From the NCBI RefSeq assembly GCF_002896855.1, contig NZ_CP021850.1:3125665-3189664 (forward strand): a DNA stretch of 64,000 nt, read 5' to 3'. Source of the stretch: Clostridium thermosuccinogenes (GTDB lineage: Bacteria > Bacillota > Clostridia > Acetivibrionales > DSM-5807). Made by a program: the position numbers and the translations under genes. The notes under the pieces were generated by a model that saw only the letters and a list, made by a program, of their open reading frames with translations, was not told where the DNA came from and ran no database searches. Shown piece after piece: positions 18,663-27,152 of this stretch. How positions within the stretch are numbered: the first letter of the stretch is position 1; every line of letters begins with the position of its first letter.

Positions 18663-18689
18663 ACCCCCACCCCATGTCGGGTTGGGTAT
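18663..18689. promoter_or_regulatory. CsoR-type operator
   Basis: A GC-rich imperfect inverted repeat (ACCCC-ATGTC-GGGTT with outer CCC/GGG runs) in otherwise AT-rich DNA. It sits just downstream of the -10 of the copper promoter. CsoR operators are known as GC-rich pseudo-palindromes of this kind. Position and sequence fit repression by blocking initiation. Confidence 0.7.
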
Positions 18690-18695
18690 GATGTT

Positions 18696-18723
18696 ATTAT
18701 ACTATACTTTTCCTATCTGTCAA
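18696..18723 (-). promoter_or_regulatory. sigma-A promoter of the copper operon
   Basis: On the minus strand, TTGACA (18718-18723) and TATAAT (18696-18701) are both perfect consensus with a 16-base spacer. This is among the strongest promoter signatures in the window, consistent with an operon held off by a repressor. Confidence 0.85.
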
Positions 18724-18830
18724 GTATGTTTTTAGAAAAATTATCATTATTAACTTACCTTTAAACTTAAACTTACTATTTTTTATAATAAAACTTATTA
18801 TAAACATAATATATAAATAAACAAAAATAA

Positions 18831-18881
18831 TTAGCCTGTCACAAGACACCTTTACAAAGAAGGTTGCTTATGACAGGCTAA
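18831..18881. repeat. perfect 11-bp inverted repeat with nested stem
   Basis: TTAGCCTGTCA (18831-18841) and TGACAGGCTAA (18871-18881) pair exactly. The loop contains a second stem, ACCTT/AAGGT. It lies between the copper operon promoter and the first gene of the conjugative element (RadC-like). It could be a terminator for RadC-strand transcripts or a structure near the left end of the element. The rest of the gap (18583-18971) holds the copper promoter and operator and AT-rich DNA. Confidence 0.6.
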
Positions 18882-18971
18882 TGGACATTCATTTTGCTTA
18901 ATATTATTTTTATAGCAGTTACATCTGCTGAGATAATGTATTTTGCATATTATTCTAAATCCTTATTATAA

Positions 18972-19670
18972 TTATCTTGTATTTTGATACCTATTCTGCC
19001 TTTCTTTCACAGATGCCCCATCCAATATAATTACATCATAATTTGCTGCGTCTTTACACTGATTAGGAAGTAAGCCTTTCTCTGCCATAGAAGTATAACT
19101 TGTACCAGCAACGACAATGTGATCCAAGACCTTAATCTCAAGCGGATGAAATATATCAACTATTCTCTGTGTCAATGTTTTATCTTCCATAGAGAAATTT
19201 TGGGAGCCACCGGGATGGTTATGGGCTAAAATTATAGCCTTACAATCACAGGCAAGAGCATATTTTAATATTTCTCGTGGATAAACTGGTGCCTGTCCAA
19301 TACTCCCTTCAGACATGATTTTGGTTTCGATTATGTTATTTCCGCTGTCTAAAAAAGAAACCACAAACCTTTCTTTATCCTTCATCCTTCCTAAAAGGGC
19401 TGTAAAGTACTGTCCTGATGCGGTTGATGAATTGAGTATGATCTTGTCATCCTTCTCATAGACTTTTAATATGTTGTAAGATGCTATGAATTCATTGAGC
19501 AGGCCTATCTTTTCAAGCTGTTTTTCATTCGGCTCCATGATGTGAGGATGTTCCAGGATATTAAAGGGGTTATTTGTTTTCACGTACTGCTGAAGCTTTT
19601 TATAAGGAAGGCCTGTTAAGCTTGTCAGTCCTTTTAAAAATTTTTCAGTGTGCTGCATTTCCTGTTTCAT
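18972..19670 (-). CDS. RadC-like JAB-domain protein
   Basis: A 232-residue protein whose C-terminal two-thirds is a RadC/JAB metalloprotease-like domain with the zinc motif AHNHPGG and a following S..D (FSMEDKTLT). RadC-like genes are regular passengers of mobile elements; an anti-restriction or DNA-repair role is proposed but unproven. The ATG at 19670 begins one base after the stop of the upstream gene and has a GGGGGG run behind it, so the two are translationally coupled. It is the last gene of the element's minus-strand operon. Confidence 0.8.
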   Translation of the reverse strand: MKQEMQHTEKFLKGLTSLTGLPYKKLQQYVKTNNPFNILEHPHIMEPNEKQLEKIGLLNEFIASYNILKVYEKDDKIILNSSTASGQYFTALLGRMKDKERFVVSFLDSGNNIIETKIMSEGSIGQAPVYPREILKYALACDCKAIILAHNHPGGSQNFSMEDKTLTQRIVDIFHPLEIKVLDHIVVAGTSYTSMAEKGLLPNQCKDAANYDVIILDGASVKERQNRYQNTR

Positions 19671-19671
19671 G

Positions 19672-19908
19672 TTACGCTTGCCCCCCTTCTTCATCAAACA
19701 TCTCAATGACGGACTTTATACTTTTCAACTTCTCACAAGTCTCAAGAGGTAAATTAACTGATTCCAGATTTATAAAAAAGTTTTTTATCCCCATGCACTG
19801 AAAACATTTGTAGATTTTTTCTTTTGTGTTATCATCCAGGTCAATTAGTTTAGCCAGTAAATTCACACACTTTGAATATTCCGTATCCCTTGTTTCTTTT
19901 AAATTCAT
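19672..19908 (-). CDS. small conserved-element protein, function unknown
   Basis: A 78-residue, Cys-containing helical protein (CVNLLAKLIDLD and CFQCMGIKNFF). I do not recognise a family. A GGCGGG ribosome site precedes the ATG. It is coupled to the RadC-like gene, with its stop one base before that start. Both probably belong to the transfer operon of the element. Confidence 0.55.
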   Translation of the reverse strand: MNLKETRDTEYSKCVNLLAKLIDLDDNTKEKIYKCFQCMGIKNFFINLESVNLPLETCEKLKSIKSVIEMFDEEGGQA

Positions 19909-20009
19909 GGAGTTATCCCGCCTTTCATTTAACTTAGTTTTACGAATTACATATTCCTTTTTGGTGTTCTCCCTCTGGAGACCGGAATCTTGTATAAGTC
20001 TACATATGC

Positions 20010-21668
20010 TTAACCTTCAATAAGCTGCGCAAATAACTGCTGGTATTCATCCTCCATTAGCTCATTTAACAATTCTATCTGTTCAGAATTGAAGAGGTAT
20101 TCGCCAATCATATCAACATGGGTTTTTGAGATTAAATCAATATGCAGGATAGTTTCAGTAGTTGTAATAGTCTCCTCAATCTCGTTGCCGTTCTCATCTT
20201 TGGTAGTAACGATTTCCTCATGCTCAATTGTTTCTATCCAATAGTTAATTGGGTTCATATCCCAGAAGATGCTGCGCAAGATGCCCACCTTTGTATCATC
20301 AAGAGTGGCGACATCCATACCATTATCGGGATCGGCAGCAGTCTTGACCGCATAAACAGGCAGTATTTCTCGCCAGTTGTTAACTGTAGTACTGTTCCCG
20401 CTATTGAAGGACAACTCAAGCGTATCATGAGGGTTTTCAGCCTTTATCTGCTCGATTTTTGAATAATATTCCTCATTAAGCTGTTGTACTACCTCTGTCA
20501 TGGTCGGCGTATTATCACCTGGGCTTTCATTGGAGAAGAATACTCCGAAAACCGATCCTAACAAAAACCCTGCAAGACAAATAACAAGAACGATAACGAG
20601 CACTACCCATCCACCTGCTGCATTGAGAGCAATCGTTCCTTTCACAGCTAAAATAATTGCTTTGATGGCAGCTATCATTGCTTTTACTGTCATCTTTGCC
20701 GTAAAAGCCGCAGTTCTCGCTGCTGCTCTTGCCGCTTGTACCGCTCTCCTGGTAGCCTGTACAGTTTTAACAGTGGTTTTAGCTGCTGCCTGTGATGTTT
20801 TAATGGCGGTCTTGGCAGTACGTTTAGCAGTCTTAACCGATTTTTTTACAGTCTTGACTGTACCTTTAGAGCTTTCCTTTATTGTCTTAACGCCGGGTTT
20901 AGCAGATTGTTTGACGGTGTGGCGAGTTTTACTAAAAAAGTATGTATTTTGTTTCAAAGCGTTTCCGGTCGGTCTGGGTACTGGATGTTGAGGGGAGTGT
21001 GTAGTTATATGCCCGGAAGTTTGTCTTGCCTGCGTCCGGAAAGTTCTTCTACTTGCTACCAGGATTGAATTGGACTGAGTTAATTGCTGGTTCGCTCTGC
21101 TTTGAACAAACCTGCGTTTTCCAGCTTCACCTGGTTTTGATAGAGTAAACTTTTTGCTTACAGTTTTCTTTACCCTGATTTGAGAAGGATTCTGCGTGGT
21201 AGCTTTGTTCGATATAAGTTGAGCATTTTTCTGCCTCACTATGTCATTAGCTTTAACCGGAGAGCAATTTTGTTGCGCAGTTTGTTGTGATTTTGTTCGG
21301 GCAGCATTTTTTTGCACTAATCCCTTTGCTTCACCCTGTGACGACTGGTGAACATTATTTGTATTATGGTTATCTGACCAAGCGGTATCATTATCCTGCG
21401 CTTTGCGTTTTTTGATTTTTTCTATTGCTTTCCTGCCGTATATTTTCGCTATATGTTCACCTTCAAGGGTAATGTTTTTTACACCGTCACTGACAATATT
21501 ATCGGCATAATCAACATAGTTACTGTCATCATTGTGCCCAAGTTTTTCATACCGCTCTTTGGTGCGAACATAAGCATTCTTTGCTCTCCTGGTTACATCC
21601 GTTGTCTTATCAAGTACCTTAATATCCTTCTTGGTCTGTTTTGTTTTGATCTCCTTCAATACACACAC
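20010..21668 (-). CDS. CD1108-family conjugation protein (basic repeat, membrane anchor)
   Basis: A 552-residue protein resembling the CD1108-type proteins of Clostridial conjugative elements. It starts with KEIKTKQTKKDIKVL, then a long Lys/Gln/Thr-rich disordered region. A KTVKKSVKTAKRTAKTAIK-like repeat (about 265-330) precedes a single membrane helix (about 350-375), followed by an extracellular domain to the C-terminus. Relatives often continue into a lysozyme or NlpC/P60 peptidoglycan hydrolase; no such domain is visible here. The probable start is TTG about 8 bases after GGGAGG (near 21659), although GTG codons lie upstream. It likely belongs to the cell-wall part of the transfer channel. 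Confidence 0.7.
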   Translation of the reverse strand: MCVLKEIKTKQTKKDIKVLDKTTDVTRRAKNAYVRTKERYEKLGHNDDSNYVDYADNIVSDGVKNITLEGEHIAKIYGRKAIEKIKKRKAQDNDTAWSDNHNTNNVHQSSQGEAKGLVQKNAARTKSQQTAQQNCSPVKANDIVRQKNAQLISNKATTQNPSQIRVKKTVSKKFTLSKPGEAGKRRFVQSRANQQLTQSNSILVASRRTFRTQARQTSGHITTHSPQHPVPRPTGNALKQNTYFFSKTRHTVKQSAKPGVKTIKESSKGTVKTVKKSVKTAKRTAKTAIKTSQAAAKTTVKTVQATRRAVQAARAAARTAAFTAKMTVKAMIAAIKAIILAVKGTIALNAAGGWVVLVIVLVICLAGFLLGSVFGVFFSNESPGDNTPTMTEVVQQLNEEYYSKIEQIKAENPHDTLELSFNSGNSTTVNNWREILPVYAVKTAADPDNGMDVATLDDTKVGILRSIFWDMNPINYWIETIEHEEIVTTKDENGNEIEETITTTETILHIDLISKTHVDMIGEYLFNSEQIELLNELMEDEYQQLFAQLIEG

Positions 21669-21706
21669 CCCCTCCCATGATTAACATTTGATTTATATTG
21701 CAAGTA

Positions 21707-22114
21707 TTATCGTTCTTTTCCGGCAGGGCTCAATACAGAAAGCTCCAAACTCCTGCAGTACTCAGGATAGCGAAGTCTGATTGCTTCAAAAAAGTATGGA
21801 GCAAAGCTGCAGTCAAATAAGTAATACGGTGCAGAATATTGTTCCTTGCCTTCCTCTGTCCAGCCATTCCACAGGTTAAATGCAAGCCGGCATAAGCGCT
21901 TTGTACTTCCGGTCTGCCATGGAGCCGAAAGCCCCTCCGGCTTTATAAGGCTTTCCTCAAAGTCAAAAAGAGAGGTAATATGATTTCTAGTTTCTGCACT
22001 GATCCCAATTGTATAGAAAAACGCCTTACGAAATACGTCGCTGTTGCGTGCCGCTTTGAGCATGTTGTAATAAAAAGTTTCATGTTCTTTACTGGCAAAC
22101 CGGATATTTTCCAC
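21707..22114 (-). CDS. DUF6075-type element protein
   Basis: A 135-residue soluble protein beginning with GTG behind AAGGAGGG. It has aromatic-rich conserved stretches (EHETFYYNMLKAA, FNLWNGWTEEG, SAPYYLFDCSFAPYFFEA) that I associate with DUF6075, a family found between virB4 and the CD1108-type gene in such elements. The function is unknown. It lies 34 bases after virB4 on the same strand. Confidence 0.65.
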   Translation of the reverse strand: MENIRFASKEHETFYYNMLKAARNSDVFRKAFFYTIGISAETRNHITSLFDFEESLIKPEGLSAPWQTGSTKRLCRLAFNLWNGWTEEGKEQYSAPYYLFDCSFAPYFFEAIRLRYPEYCRSLELSVLSPAGKER

Positions 22115-22148
22115 TAAATTTCCCTCCTTGGATTTATCATCTTTTAAA

Positions 22149-24479
22149 TTACGCCTGCTCGCCGGGTTTAGTAGTCATCAGGCGGTAGAGCTTTGTGTTG
22201 CGTGGAAACTGGTCGGTAAAGGGAACAAGAGAGCTACCCACCTTGATAAGTCCATTACCGGCATCCACGTTGGTGATGTAGGAAAGCTGAAGGTCTGAAA
22301 TGTTCAGGAGCTTCGCAAGCTCCATGCGGTCTGTACTGGCCTGATTAAGCATGACGATGAATTCGGAATTAGCCAGCATGGTACGAGCGGTATGGCTTTG
22401 CAGAAGATCATCAACATTCTGTGTGATACCGGTACAAAAAGCGCCGTACTTTCGAACACGTTTCCAGAGCGTAAACAGGAAATTGGCGCTATACTCATGC
22501 TGGAAAAGCAGGTATATTTCATCAATGATAATAAAGGTGTTTTTACCTTTCGCACGGTTTTGCGTGATGCGATTAAAAATACTGTCCAGCACTACCAGCA
22601 TCCCGATAGGGAGGAGTTGCTTACCAAGATCAAGGATATCGTAACAGATCAGACGGTTGTTTACGTCTACATTGGTTGGTTTTGCAAAAGTGTTCAGGCT
22701 GCCGCTGGTAAATAGCTCGATGGCAAGTCCGATTTCCTGAGCTTCCGGTTCTTCCTGTCTTAAAAGCTCTGCATGAAAATCCTGCAGAGTTGGAGGATTT
22801 CCTTTATAGTTGCTTTGAAGATATTTCCTATACACGCTGGCAGTACAGCGGTCAATCAGAGACTTCTGCTTTGCTCCCAGGTTATGACCTCCGATAAGCT
22901 GCTCACACAGGGACAGGACAAATTCTGATTTCAGGATGACAGGGTTTGCCCCATCTCCATAGTCCTTGTTCATATCCATTGCATTGATGTGATTCGGAGA
23001 AGTAGCAGAAATGTGGATAATCTCACCGCCCATTGCCTTGACAAGGGAGGAATACTCCCTTTCCGGATCAATTAGGATAATGTCGTCATCACTGGACAGT
23101 ATCTGGTTAACAATTTCCCTCTTAGCGGTAAAACTCTTACCGGAGCCAGAAACGCCTAAAATAAAAGAGTTCCCGTTGAGCAGGTGTTTCCTGTTGGCAA
23201 TAATCATGTTCTTGCTGATAACGTTCTGACCGTAATAAATTCCGCCATGGTGGGAGATTTCCTGTGCCCGGAAAGGTATAAACACCGCCGTGCTTTCGGT
23301 CGTTAGTGTCCGGATTGCATCAATCTTCCGCAAACCATAAGGCAGTACCGTATTTAAACCATCCATCTGCTGGAATGTCAGGGTAGAGAACTGGCAGAGA
23401 TGCTTCCTTGCTGTGGTAAACAAGGTTTCCGTATCGCTGTCAAGCTGCTCTTTGCTGTCCGCAATATGCACCATTGTAAGGACTGCAAACATCATCCGCT
23501 GATCACGGGTGGTCAGATCATCGAGAAATTCCTTGCTTTCCTTGCGCTGCTGCTCCATGTCATAGGGTACAACAGCCGAAAAGTTATTGCTTTGGTTCTG
23601 CCTTCTCTGCCAGTTGGTGATGTTAGTTTCCACACCGAGAAGTCGGCTTTCCACCTCCCGAACAGCCTCATCGGTTGGAATAGGGATAATATCAAGTGAT
23701 AACATCATATTCCGGTTTAAATCACATAGCTCGGACACCATGCTGTCCTTTATATAGCTTGCAAACTCGCGCAGAAAGATGACACGGCCGTATTTGTTTC
23801 CCATCCGGAAGTGATCTTTCTCAAACTCAAAAGTATCGGGACTGATATAGTCCTTGAAATCGTGACCCTTTTTCATAGTATCGGACAGGTTAAAATAGAA
23901 ATCCGTTTCCTCACCGGAACGGAAAAAATCATGCAGGATTCTAAGGCGGTCGGTAGCATCCAGTTCCACACACTTTGAGCCAAGGCGGGAGAAATGGGTG
24001 ATGAGGTCTGTCCCTATACGGGAAAAGTAATTTCGCGCTTCCTCAATATTCTTCTTCACTACAGACACGGTAACATATTTGTCCTGCACAATGCTATTGG
24101 CACCTGTTGCTTTATCCAAAAGCATCTGGTTATATTCCCTGCGGTATTCGTCCAGCCTGTCACCTTTTAGAGGGATTAGAATAGAGCTTTCAAAGTCTGC
24201 TTTATTCAGGCGGCGGTTGTTAATGGTGATTTTGGTAGTCGCCCCGCTGTCAAAGGAGTTGAGCAGCTCCGAATAGCACAGGAACATCGCTTCCTTATCC
24301 TCTTTGGAGGCTACTGCATAATTGATATCCTCAAAACGAAAGGATTTGGAAAACTTGTTGCCCACCCGGAAAATTCCGTCCGGCCATATGGTTCGAATGG
24401 GAATTGCCTGCTGAACACCTTTGGGGACGATAAACTTTTCTTTATCCTGTTTCATGATTTTTTGTAGGGTTTTAATCAT
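22149..24479 (-). CDS. VirB4-family conjugation ATPase
   Basis: A 776-residue ATPase that powers assembly or substrate movement through the type IV secretion channel. The N-terminal half holds the VirB4 docking region. The C-terminal half has Walker A GVSGSGKSFT (near 443) and Walker B IIIDEIYLLF (near 650). ITQNVDDLLQSHTARTMLANS and a C-terminal GLIKVGSSLVPF segment are typical of the family. Its start overlaps the prgI stop by 8 bases, implying coupling. Length and motifs are complete. Confidence 0.92.
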   Translation of the reverse strand: MIKTLQKIMKQDKEKFIVPKGVQQAIPIRTIWPDGIFRVGNKFSKSFRFEDINYAVASKEDKEAMFLCYSELLNSFDSGATTKITINNRRLNKADFESSILIPLKGDRLDEYRREYNQMLLDKATGANSIVQDKYVTVSVVKKNIEEARNYFSRIGTDLITHFSRLGSKCVELDATDRLRILHDFFRSGEETDFYFNLSDTMKKGHDFKDYISPDTFEFEKDHFRMGNKYGRVIFLREFASYIKDSMVSELCDLNRNMMLSLDIIPIPTDEAVREVESRLLGVETNITNWQRRQNQSNNFSAVVPYDMEQQRKESKEFLDDLTTRDQRMMFAVLTMVHIADSKEQLDSDTETLFTTARKHLCQFSTLTFQQMDGLNTVLPYGLRKIDAIRTLTTESTAVFIPFRAQEISHHGGIYYGQNVISKNMIIANRKHLLNGNSFILGVSGSGKSFTAKREIVNQILSSDDDIILIDPEREYSSLVKAMGGEIIHISATSPNHINAMDMNKDYGDGANPVILKSEFVLSLCEQLIGGHNLGAKQKSLIDRCTASVYRKYLQSNYKGNPPTLQDFHAELLRQEEPEAQEIGLAIELFTSGSLNTFAKPTNVDVNNRLICYDILDLGKQLLPIGMLVVLDSIFNRITQNRAKGKNTFIIIDEIYLLFQHEYSANFLFTLWKRVRKYGAFCTGITQNVDDLLQSHTARTMLANSEFIVMLNQASTDRMELAKLLNISDLQLSYITNVDAGNGLIKVGSSLVPFTDQFPRNTKLYRLMTTKPGEQA

Positions 24480-24843
24480 GACGTCTCAATTCCTCCTTTT
24501 CATGCTTCTCAATAGTCTGTTTCAACGCCTCGTAATACACATTCACAGGGTAAAAGGTCAGCTTTTTGGGCATGAGAAACTCAGATTTGATGTATGCCCA
24601 TAAAAACTGCTCTGCTGTCATGCCGTGGTATTTTATAAATCCCAGAGCTGCAAAGGGGAATGCTCCTAAAACACACATCCAGCTCACAGTCTCCGTGCCC
24701 AATAATCCCTGTAAGCCGAAATATATGCCAATGGCCACACCAACAGCCAGGACAGAAAAAATGAACTGTCGCATGGACAGTCCAAAAAACAAGCTTTCGG
24801 TATAATCTCGGATTTCACGGTTGATTTTTACTTCCAAATTCAA
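24472..24843 (-). CDS. prgI: PrgI-family (VirB3-like) membrane protein
   Basis: A 123-residue protein with two adjacent membrane helices (about 27-70) flanked by EIRDYTESLFFGLSMRQFI and YVEALKQTIEKHEKE-type helices. This is the layout of PrgI from Enterococcus pCF10 and of VirB3, part of the inner channel. It directly precedes and overlaps virB4, as usual. A GGAGGTGA site precedes the ATG, and a terminator-like hairpin lies just upstream of that. Confidence 0.85.
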   Translation of the reverse strand: MNLEVKINREIRDYTESLFFGLSMRQFIFSVLAVGVAIGIYFGLQGLLGTETVSWMCVLGAFPFAALGFIKYHGMTAEQFLWAYIKSEFLMPKKLTFYPVNVYYEALKQTIEKHEKEELRRHD

Positions 24844-24855
24844 TCACCTCCAAAT

Positions 24856-24886
24856 GAAAAATAACGCCTTTTTAAGAAGCGCTATT
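24856..24886 (-). terminator. hairpin plus T-run before prgI
   Basis: On the minus strand AATAGCGC pairs with GCGTTATT (one G-U) and is followed by TTTTTC. It lies between the small gene at 24899 and prgI, so it may attenuate expression of the channel genes. Confidence 0.55.
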
Positions 24887-24898
24887 GTGTCGTTTACT

Positions 24899-25096
24899 TC
24901 AACGTTCCATCTGATTCTTATTTTGCTTTCCTTTCCCCTTTTGTATCTTGACTACCAATGTATCAACTATGCGATTCTGCTCCATAACTGCCTCATCTTC
25001 TGTAAAGGGAGTACCTTTATTAAAAGCTTCATCCAAAAGCTTATTTAATTTTTCCATCTCTCTTTCCAGCTCTTTATCATATCTCGCTTTTGCCAC
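24899..25096 (-). CDS. small Spo0E-like or coiled-coil protein at the head of the transfer operon
   Basis: A 65-residue, highly charged helical protein. The middle (LNKLLDEAFNKGTPFTEDE, then NRIVDTLVVKIQK) loosely follows the two-helix Spo0E pattern, but the SQxLD motif is not intact. It starts with GTG 7 bases after GGAGG. It is the first gene downstream of the repressor-operator region, so its expression should follow the XRE repressor. The function is not known. Confidence 0.5.
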   Translation of the reverse strand: MAKARYDKELEREMEKLNKLLDEAFNKGTPFTEDEAVMEQNRIVDTLVVKIQKGKGKQNKNQMER

Positions 25097-25127
25097 TATT
25101 GGCCCTCCTTTGTTTTTTACATGTTAT

Positions 25128-25231
25128 TAACGGTATACCGGTAGTATAAGTCACCTCTATGACTATTTCAACGGTATTCCGTTAAACATATAAATTGTAA
25201 ACTGATATGCTCTGATTAACGGAATAACGTT
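25128..25231. promoter_or_regulatory. three palindromic operators between divergent genes
   Basis: Three near-identical palindromes related to TTAACGGTATTCCGTTAA lie at 25128-25143, 25170-25185 and 25216-25231, with centres about 42-46 bases apart. They fill the gap between the transfer operon (minus) and the XRE repressor gene (plus), the last ending 14 bases before its ATG. They are the natural binding sites for that repressor, allowing autoregulation and control of transfer. Confidence 0.8.
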
Positions 25232-25245
25232 TACGAGGTGATAGA

Positions 25246-25488
25246 ATGAATATTTCTCAAGCAGTAATTAAACGAATTGAAGAGTTGTGCAAGGAAAGGA
25301 ATTTAACCATTAACGCTCTCAGCAATATTTCAGGTGTTACACAATCTACTGTAAATGATATTGTAAAGGGTACTACATATAATGCTGGAATTGCCACTAT
25401 AAAAAAATTGTGTGACGGGCTTGGTATAAGTATAAGGGATTTTTTTGACAGCGATCTGTTTACTGATTTAGAGCAGGAGATAAAATAG
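25246..25488 (+). CDS. XRE-family repressor
   Basis: An 80-residue Cro/CI-type DNA-binding protein. The helix-turn-helix spans about 20-42 (LTINALSNISGVTQSTVNDIVK), and the domain ends in the family's GLGISIRDFFDSD. No extra sensor domain is present. It is transcribed away from the transfer operon across three palindromic operators, so it most likely represses both directions. GAGGTG stands before the ATG. What lifts repression is not evident. Confidence 0.88.
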   Translation: MNISQAVIKRIEELCKERNLTINALSNISGVTQSTVNDIVKGTTYNAGIATIKKLCDGLGISIRDFFDSDLFTDLEQEIK

Positions 25489-25572
25489 CATATAATTTGT
25501 CGCATCCTTCCATTTATTTCTTTCATATGTGATAATGTAAATATACAGATTGCATGGAAAGGAAATTTCACT

Positions 25573-25983
25573 ATGCCAATCGCGGCGGTTATTTCCCTTT
25601 GCCTTACGGCAGGATTGCTCATTCTCTCTTTTATATTTAAAGTGGCCGGAAAAACCCGGCAGGCACTTCCCTTTCTTTGCTTGCTGCTGTTCAGTACCGT
25701 GATGAACAAGTGGGCTGGAGAAAATGAAACTTTAGCATTCATCATTCTTTTCTCGCTGCTTGGTCTGACAGTTATTAGCTGGATTGTATCGCTTATAAAG
25801 GCGATACAGCGCAGACGTGACGAGAAATACTTTGAAGATGATGTTGCATGGCAAATCCAACGAGCAAGAGATATGGGTGTGCCTCTTGACAAAATTCAGT
25901 TTAACGAACATGGGGATTTGCTGGATCCAAGAACAGGTCAGCCTGTTGTTTATGGGGATGGTGTTCAGTTCAAGGATTTATAG
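25573..25983 (+). CDS. three-helix membrane protein, function unknown
   Basis: A 136-residue protein with three hydrophobic helices (about 4-22, 31-45 and 55-77). A cytoplasmic tail ends in GDLLDPRTGQPVVYGDGVQF. I recognise no family. AAGGAAA precedes the ATG. It follows the repressor gene on the plus strand and converges with the TrbL-like gene, 29 bases away. It might belong to entry exclusion or transfer control, but nothing in the sequence proves it. Confidence 0.55.
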   Translation: MPIAAVISLCLTAGLLILSFIFKVAGKTRQALPFLCLLLFSTVMNKWAGENETLAFIILFSLLGLTVISWIVSLIKAIQRRRDEKYFEDDVAWQIQRARDMGVPLDKIQFNEHGDLLDPRTGQPVVYGDGVQFKDL

Positions 25984-26012
25984 GGTTACCTGACTGTAAT
26001 ACCCGGCATACC

Positions 26013-26852
26013 TTACAATCCCATCATCTCCCGTACAACACGGTCTGCCATTTTTACAGCTCCTACAAGTACCAGCATGTTAAAAATAAGTTCCCCTATG
26101 TAAGACCATACCATCGTTACAGCGCTGACACCCGTATCCACCACTGGCGGAGATGAAGCGAAAACGGAAAATATGACACACGCAAGGATAATGATAGCTC
26201 CTTCCAGACATACAGCAGCATATCCTTTCAGGAAGGCTTTACCTATACTCTGGCTTGGCTCTCCTGCAAAAGAGGCCAGGGGAACAGGAGCAATAGCAGT
26301 ATATAAATAAAGTTTAAAGAACCTGCCGTATACCGACAGAATCATAATGAAGGAAAGCACTGTTATGAACAGTCCACCGATGAGTGTCACTGCCCACAGT
26401 GGTATGCTTGCAAAAAAACCACAATCTTCAATAGCCTGAACGATTGTGTTTGGCAGAACAGTTTGTGTGGCCGAACCCAATCCTGAGCTGTTTATTATGG
26501 TAGAGATAATTCCCTGCACAATGTTGAACAGCGCCATCATCAGTTCCAGTCCGTAGGTTACAACTCCTTTAGCCAGGGCAAACCTTATAAACAGCTTTAA
26601 TGCATGTTCCGGCTTTTTAACCTCAGCAAAGCTGCCGCATGTCTTAACCACACCAATGACGAAAAATAGTACAAGTAAGGCAAGGCCGGTAGCCTGCAGT
26701 GCTCCGTGGATATTCACAATAACATTCCAGATACCGCCGCCTTTGAATTCTGTGGGAGATTGAGTTACGAGCAGCCAGATCTCAGACATCTTATCATTCC
26801 ATGTTTGAAGCGCGTTATTTAAATTATCGATTACCCAATTTCCACTGGACAT
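26013..26852 (-). CDS. TrbL/VirB6-like polytopic conjugation protein
   Basis: A 279-residue protein with about six membrane helices and few charges between them (LQATGLALLVLFFVIGVV, LFITVLSFIMILSVYGRF, GAIIILACVIFSVF). It ends at a conserved DRVVREMMG tail. This is the profile of the VirB6/TrbL-type inner channel protein in Firmicute elements. GAGGTGAAT precedes the ATG. It sits downstream of virD4, the pilin-like gene and a terminator hairpin. Confidence 0.8.
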   Translation of the reverse strand: MSSGNWVIDNLNNALQTWNDKMSEIWLLVTQSPTEFKGGGIWNVIVNIHGALQATGLALLVLFFVIGVVKTCGSFAEVKKPEHALKLFIRFALAKGVVTYGLELMMALFNIVQGIISTIINSSGLGSATQTVLPNTIVQAIEDCGFFASIPLWAVTLIGGLFITVLSFIMILSVYGRFFKLYLYTAIAPVPLASFAGEPSQSIGKAFLKGYAAVCLEGAIIILACVIFSVFASSPPVVDTGVSAVTMVWSYIGELIFNMLVLVGAVKMADRVVREMMGL

Positions 26853-26877
26853 AATAGATTCACCTCATTTCCGAGGC

Positions 26878-26900
26878 AAAACCCGCGCATAAAGCGCGGG
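26878..26900 (-). terminator. rho-independent terminator
   Basis: CCCGCGC and GCGCGGG form a perfect 7-bp GC stem with a 5-base loop, followed on the minus strand by TTTTG. It separates the 26920 gene from the TrbL-like gene. Confidence 0.75.
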
Positions 26901-26919
26901 CCTACCTTTCCTTTAATAA

Positions 26920-27147
26920 TTATCTGCATGGTTCATCCCTGCAGGACAATTTGTCCTTGATAATGCCATACTTGTCATCTACATAAAATTTATTGACGAA
27001 TGGGTTGTAGATTGCATGGCATTTAACACCGTTATATTCAGCAAGATAATCGTTGTCACCCAATCGTTTTAGGATGGTAGCTTCCCGTAGCTCACCATTG
27101 AGTGAATGAATGTGCATTTTTTCGTTTATCGGGTATTCATTGAACAC
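26920..27147 (-). CDS. small soluble element protein, function unknown
   Basis: A 75-residue beta-rich protein (MHIHSLNGELREATILKRLG, then YLAEYNGVKCHAIYN) with three Cys. No family is recognised. I prefer the GTG at 27147, which lies about 9 bases after AGGAGG. A TTG at 27156, overlapping the upstream stop, is also possible but too close to that site. It lies between the VirB2-like and TrbL-like genes and ends just before a terminator. Confidence 0.55.
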   Translation of the reverse strand: MFNEYPINEKMHIHSLNGELREATILKRLGDNDYLAEYNGVKCHAIYNPFVNKFYVDDKYGIIKDKLSCRDEPCR

Positions 27148-27152
27148 TGCAA

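Noticed and set aside
25257-25892. Long minus-strand frame opposite the XRE repressor and the 25573 gene
   Set aside because: It is antisense to two genes with good ribosome sites and recognisable or plausible proteins, and has no start signals of its own.
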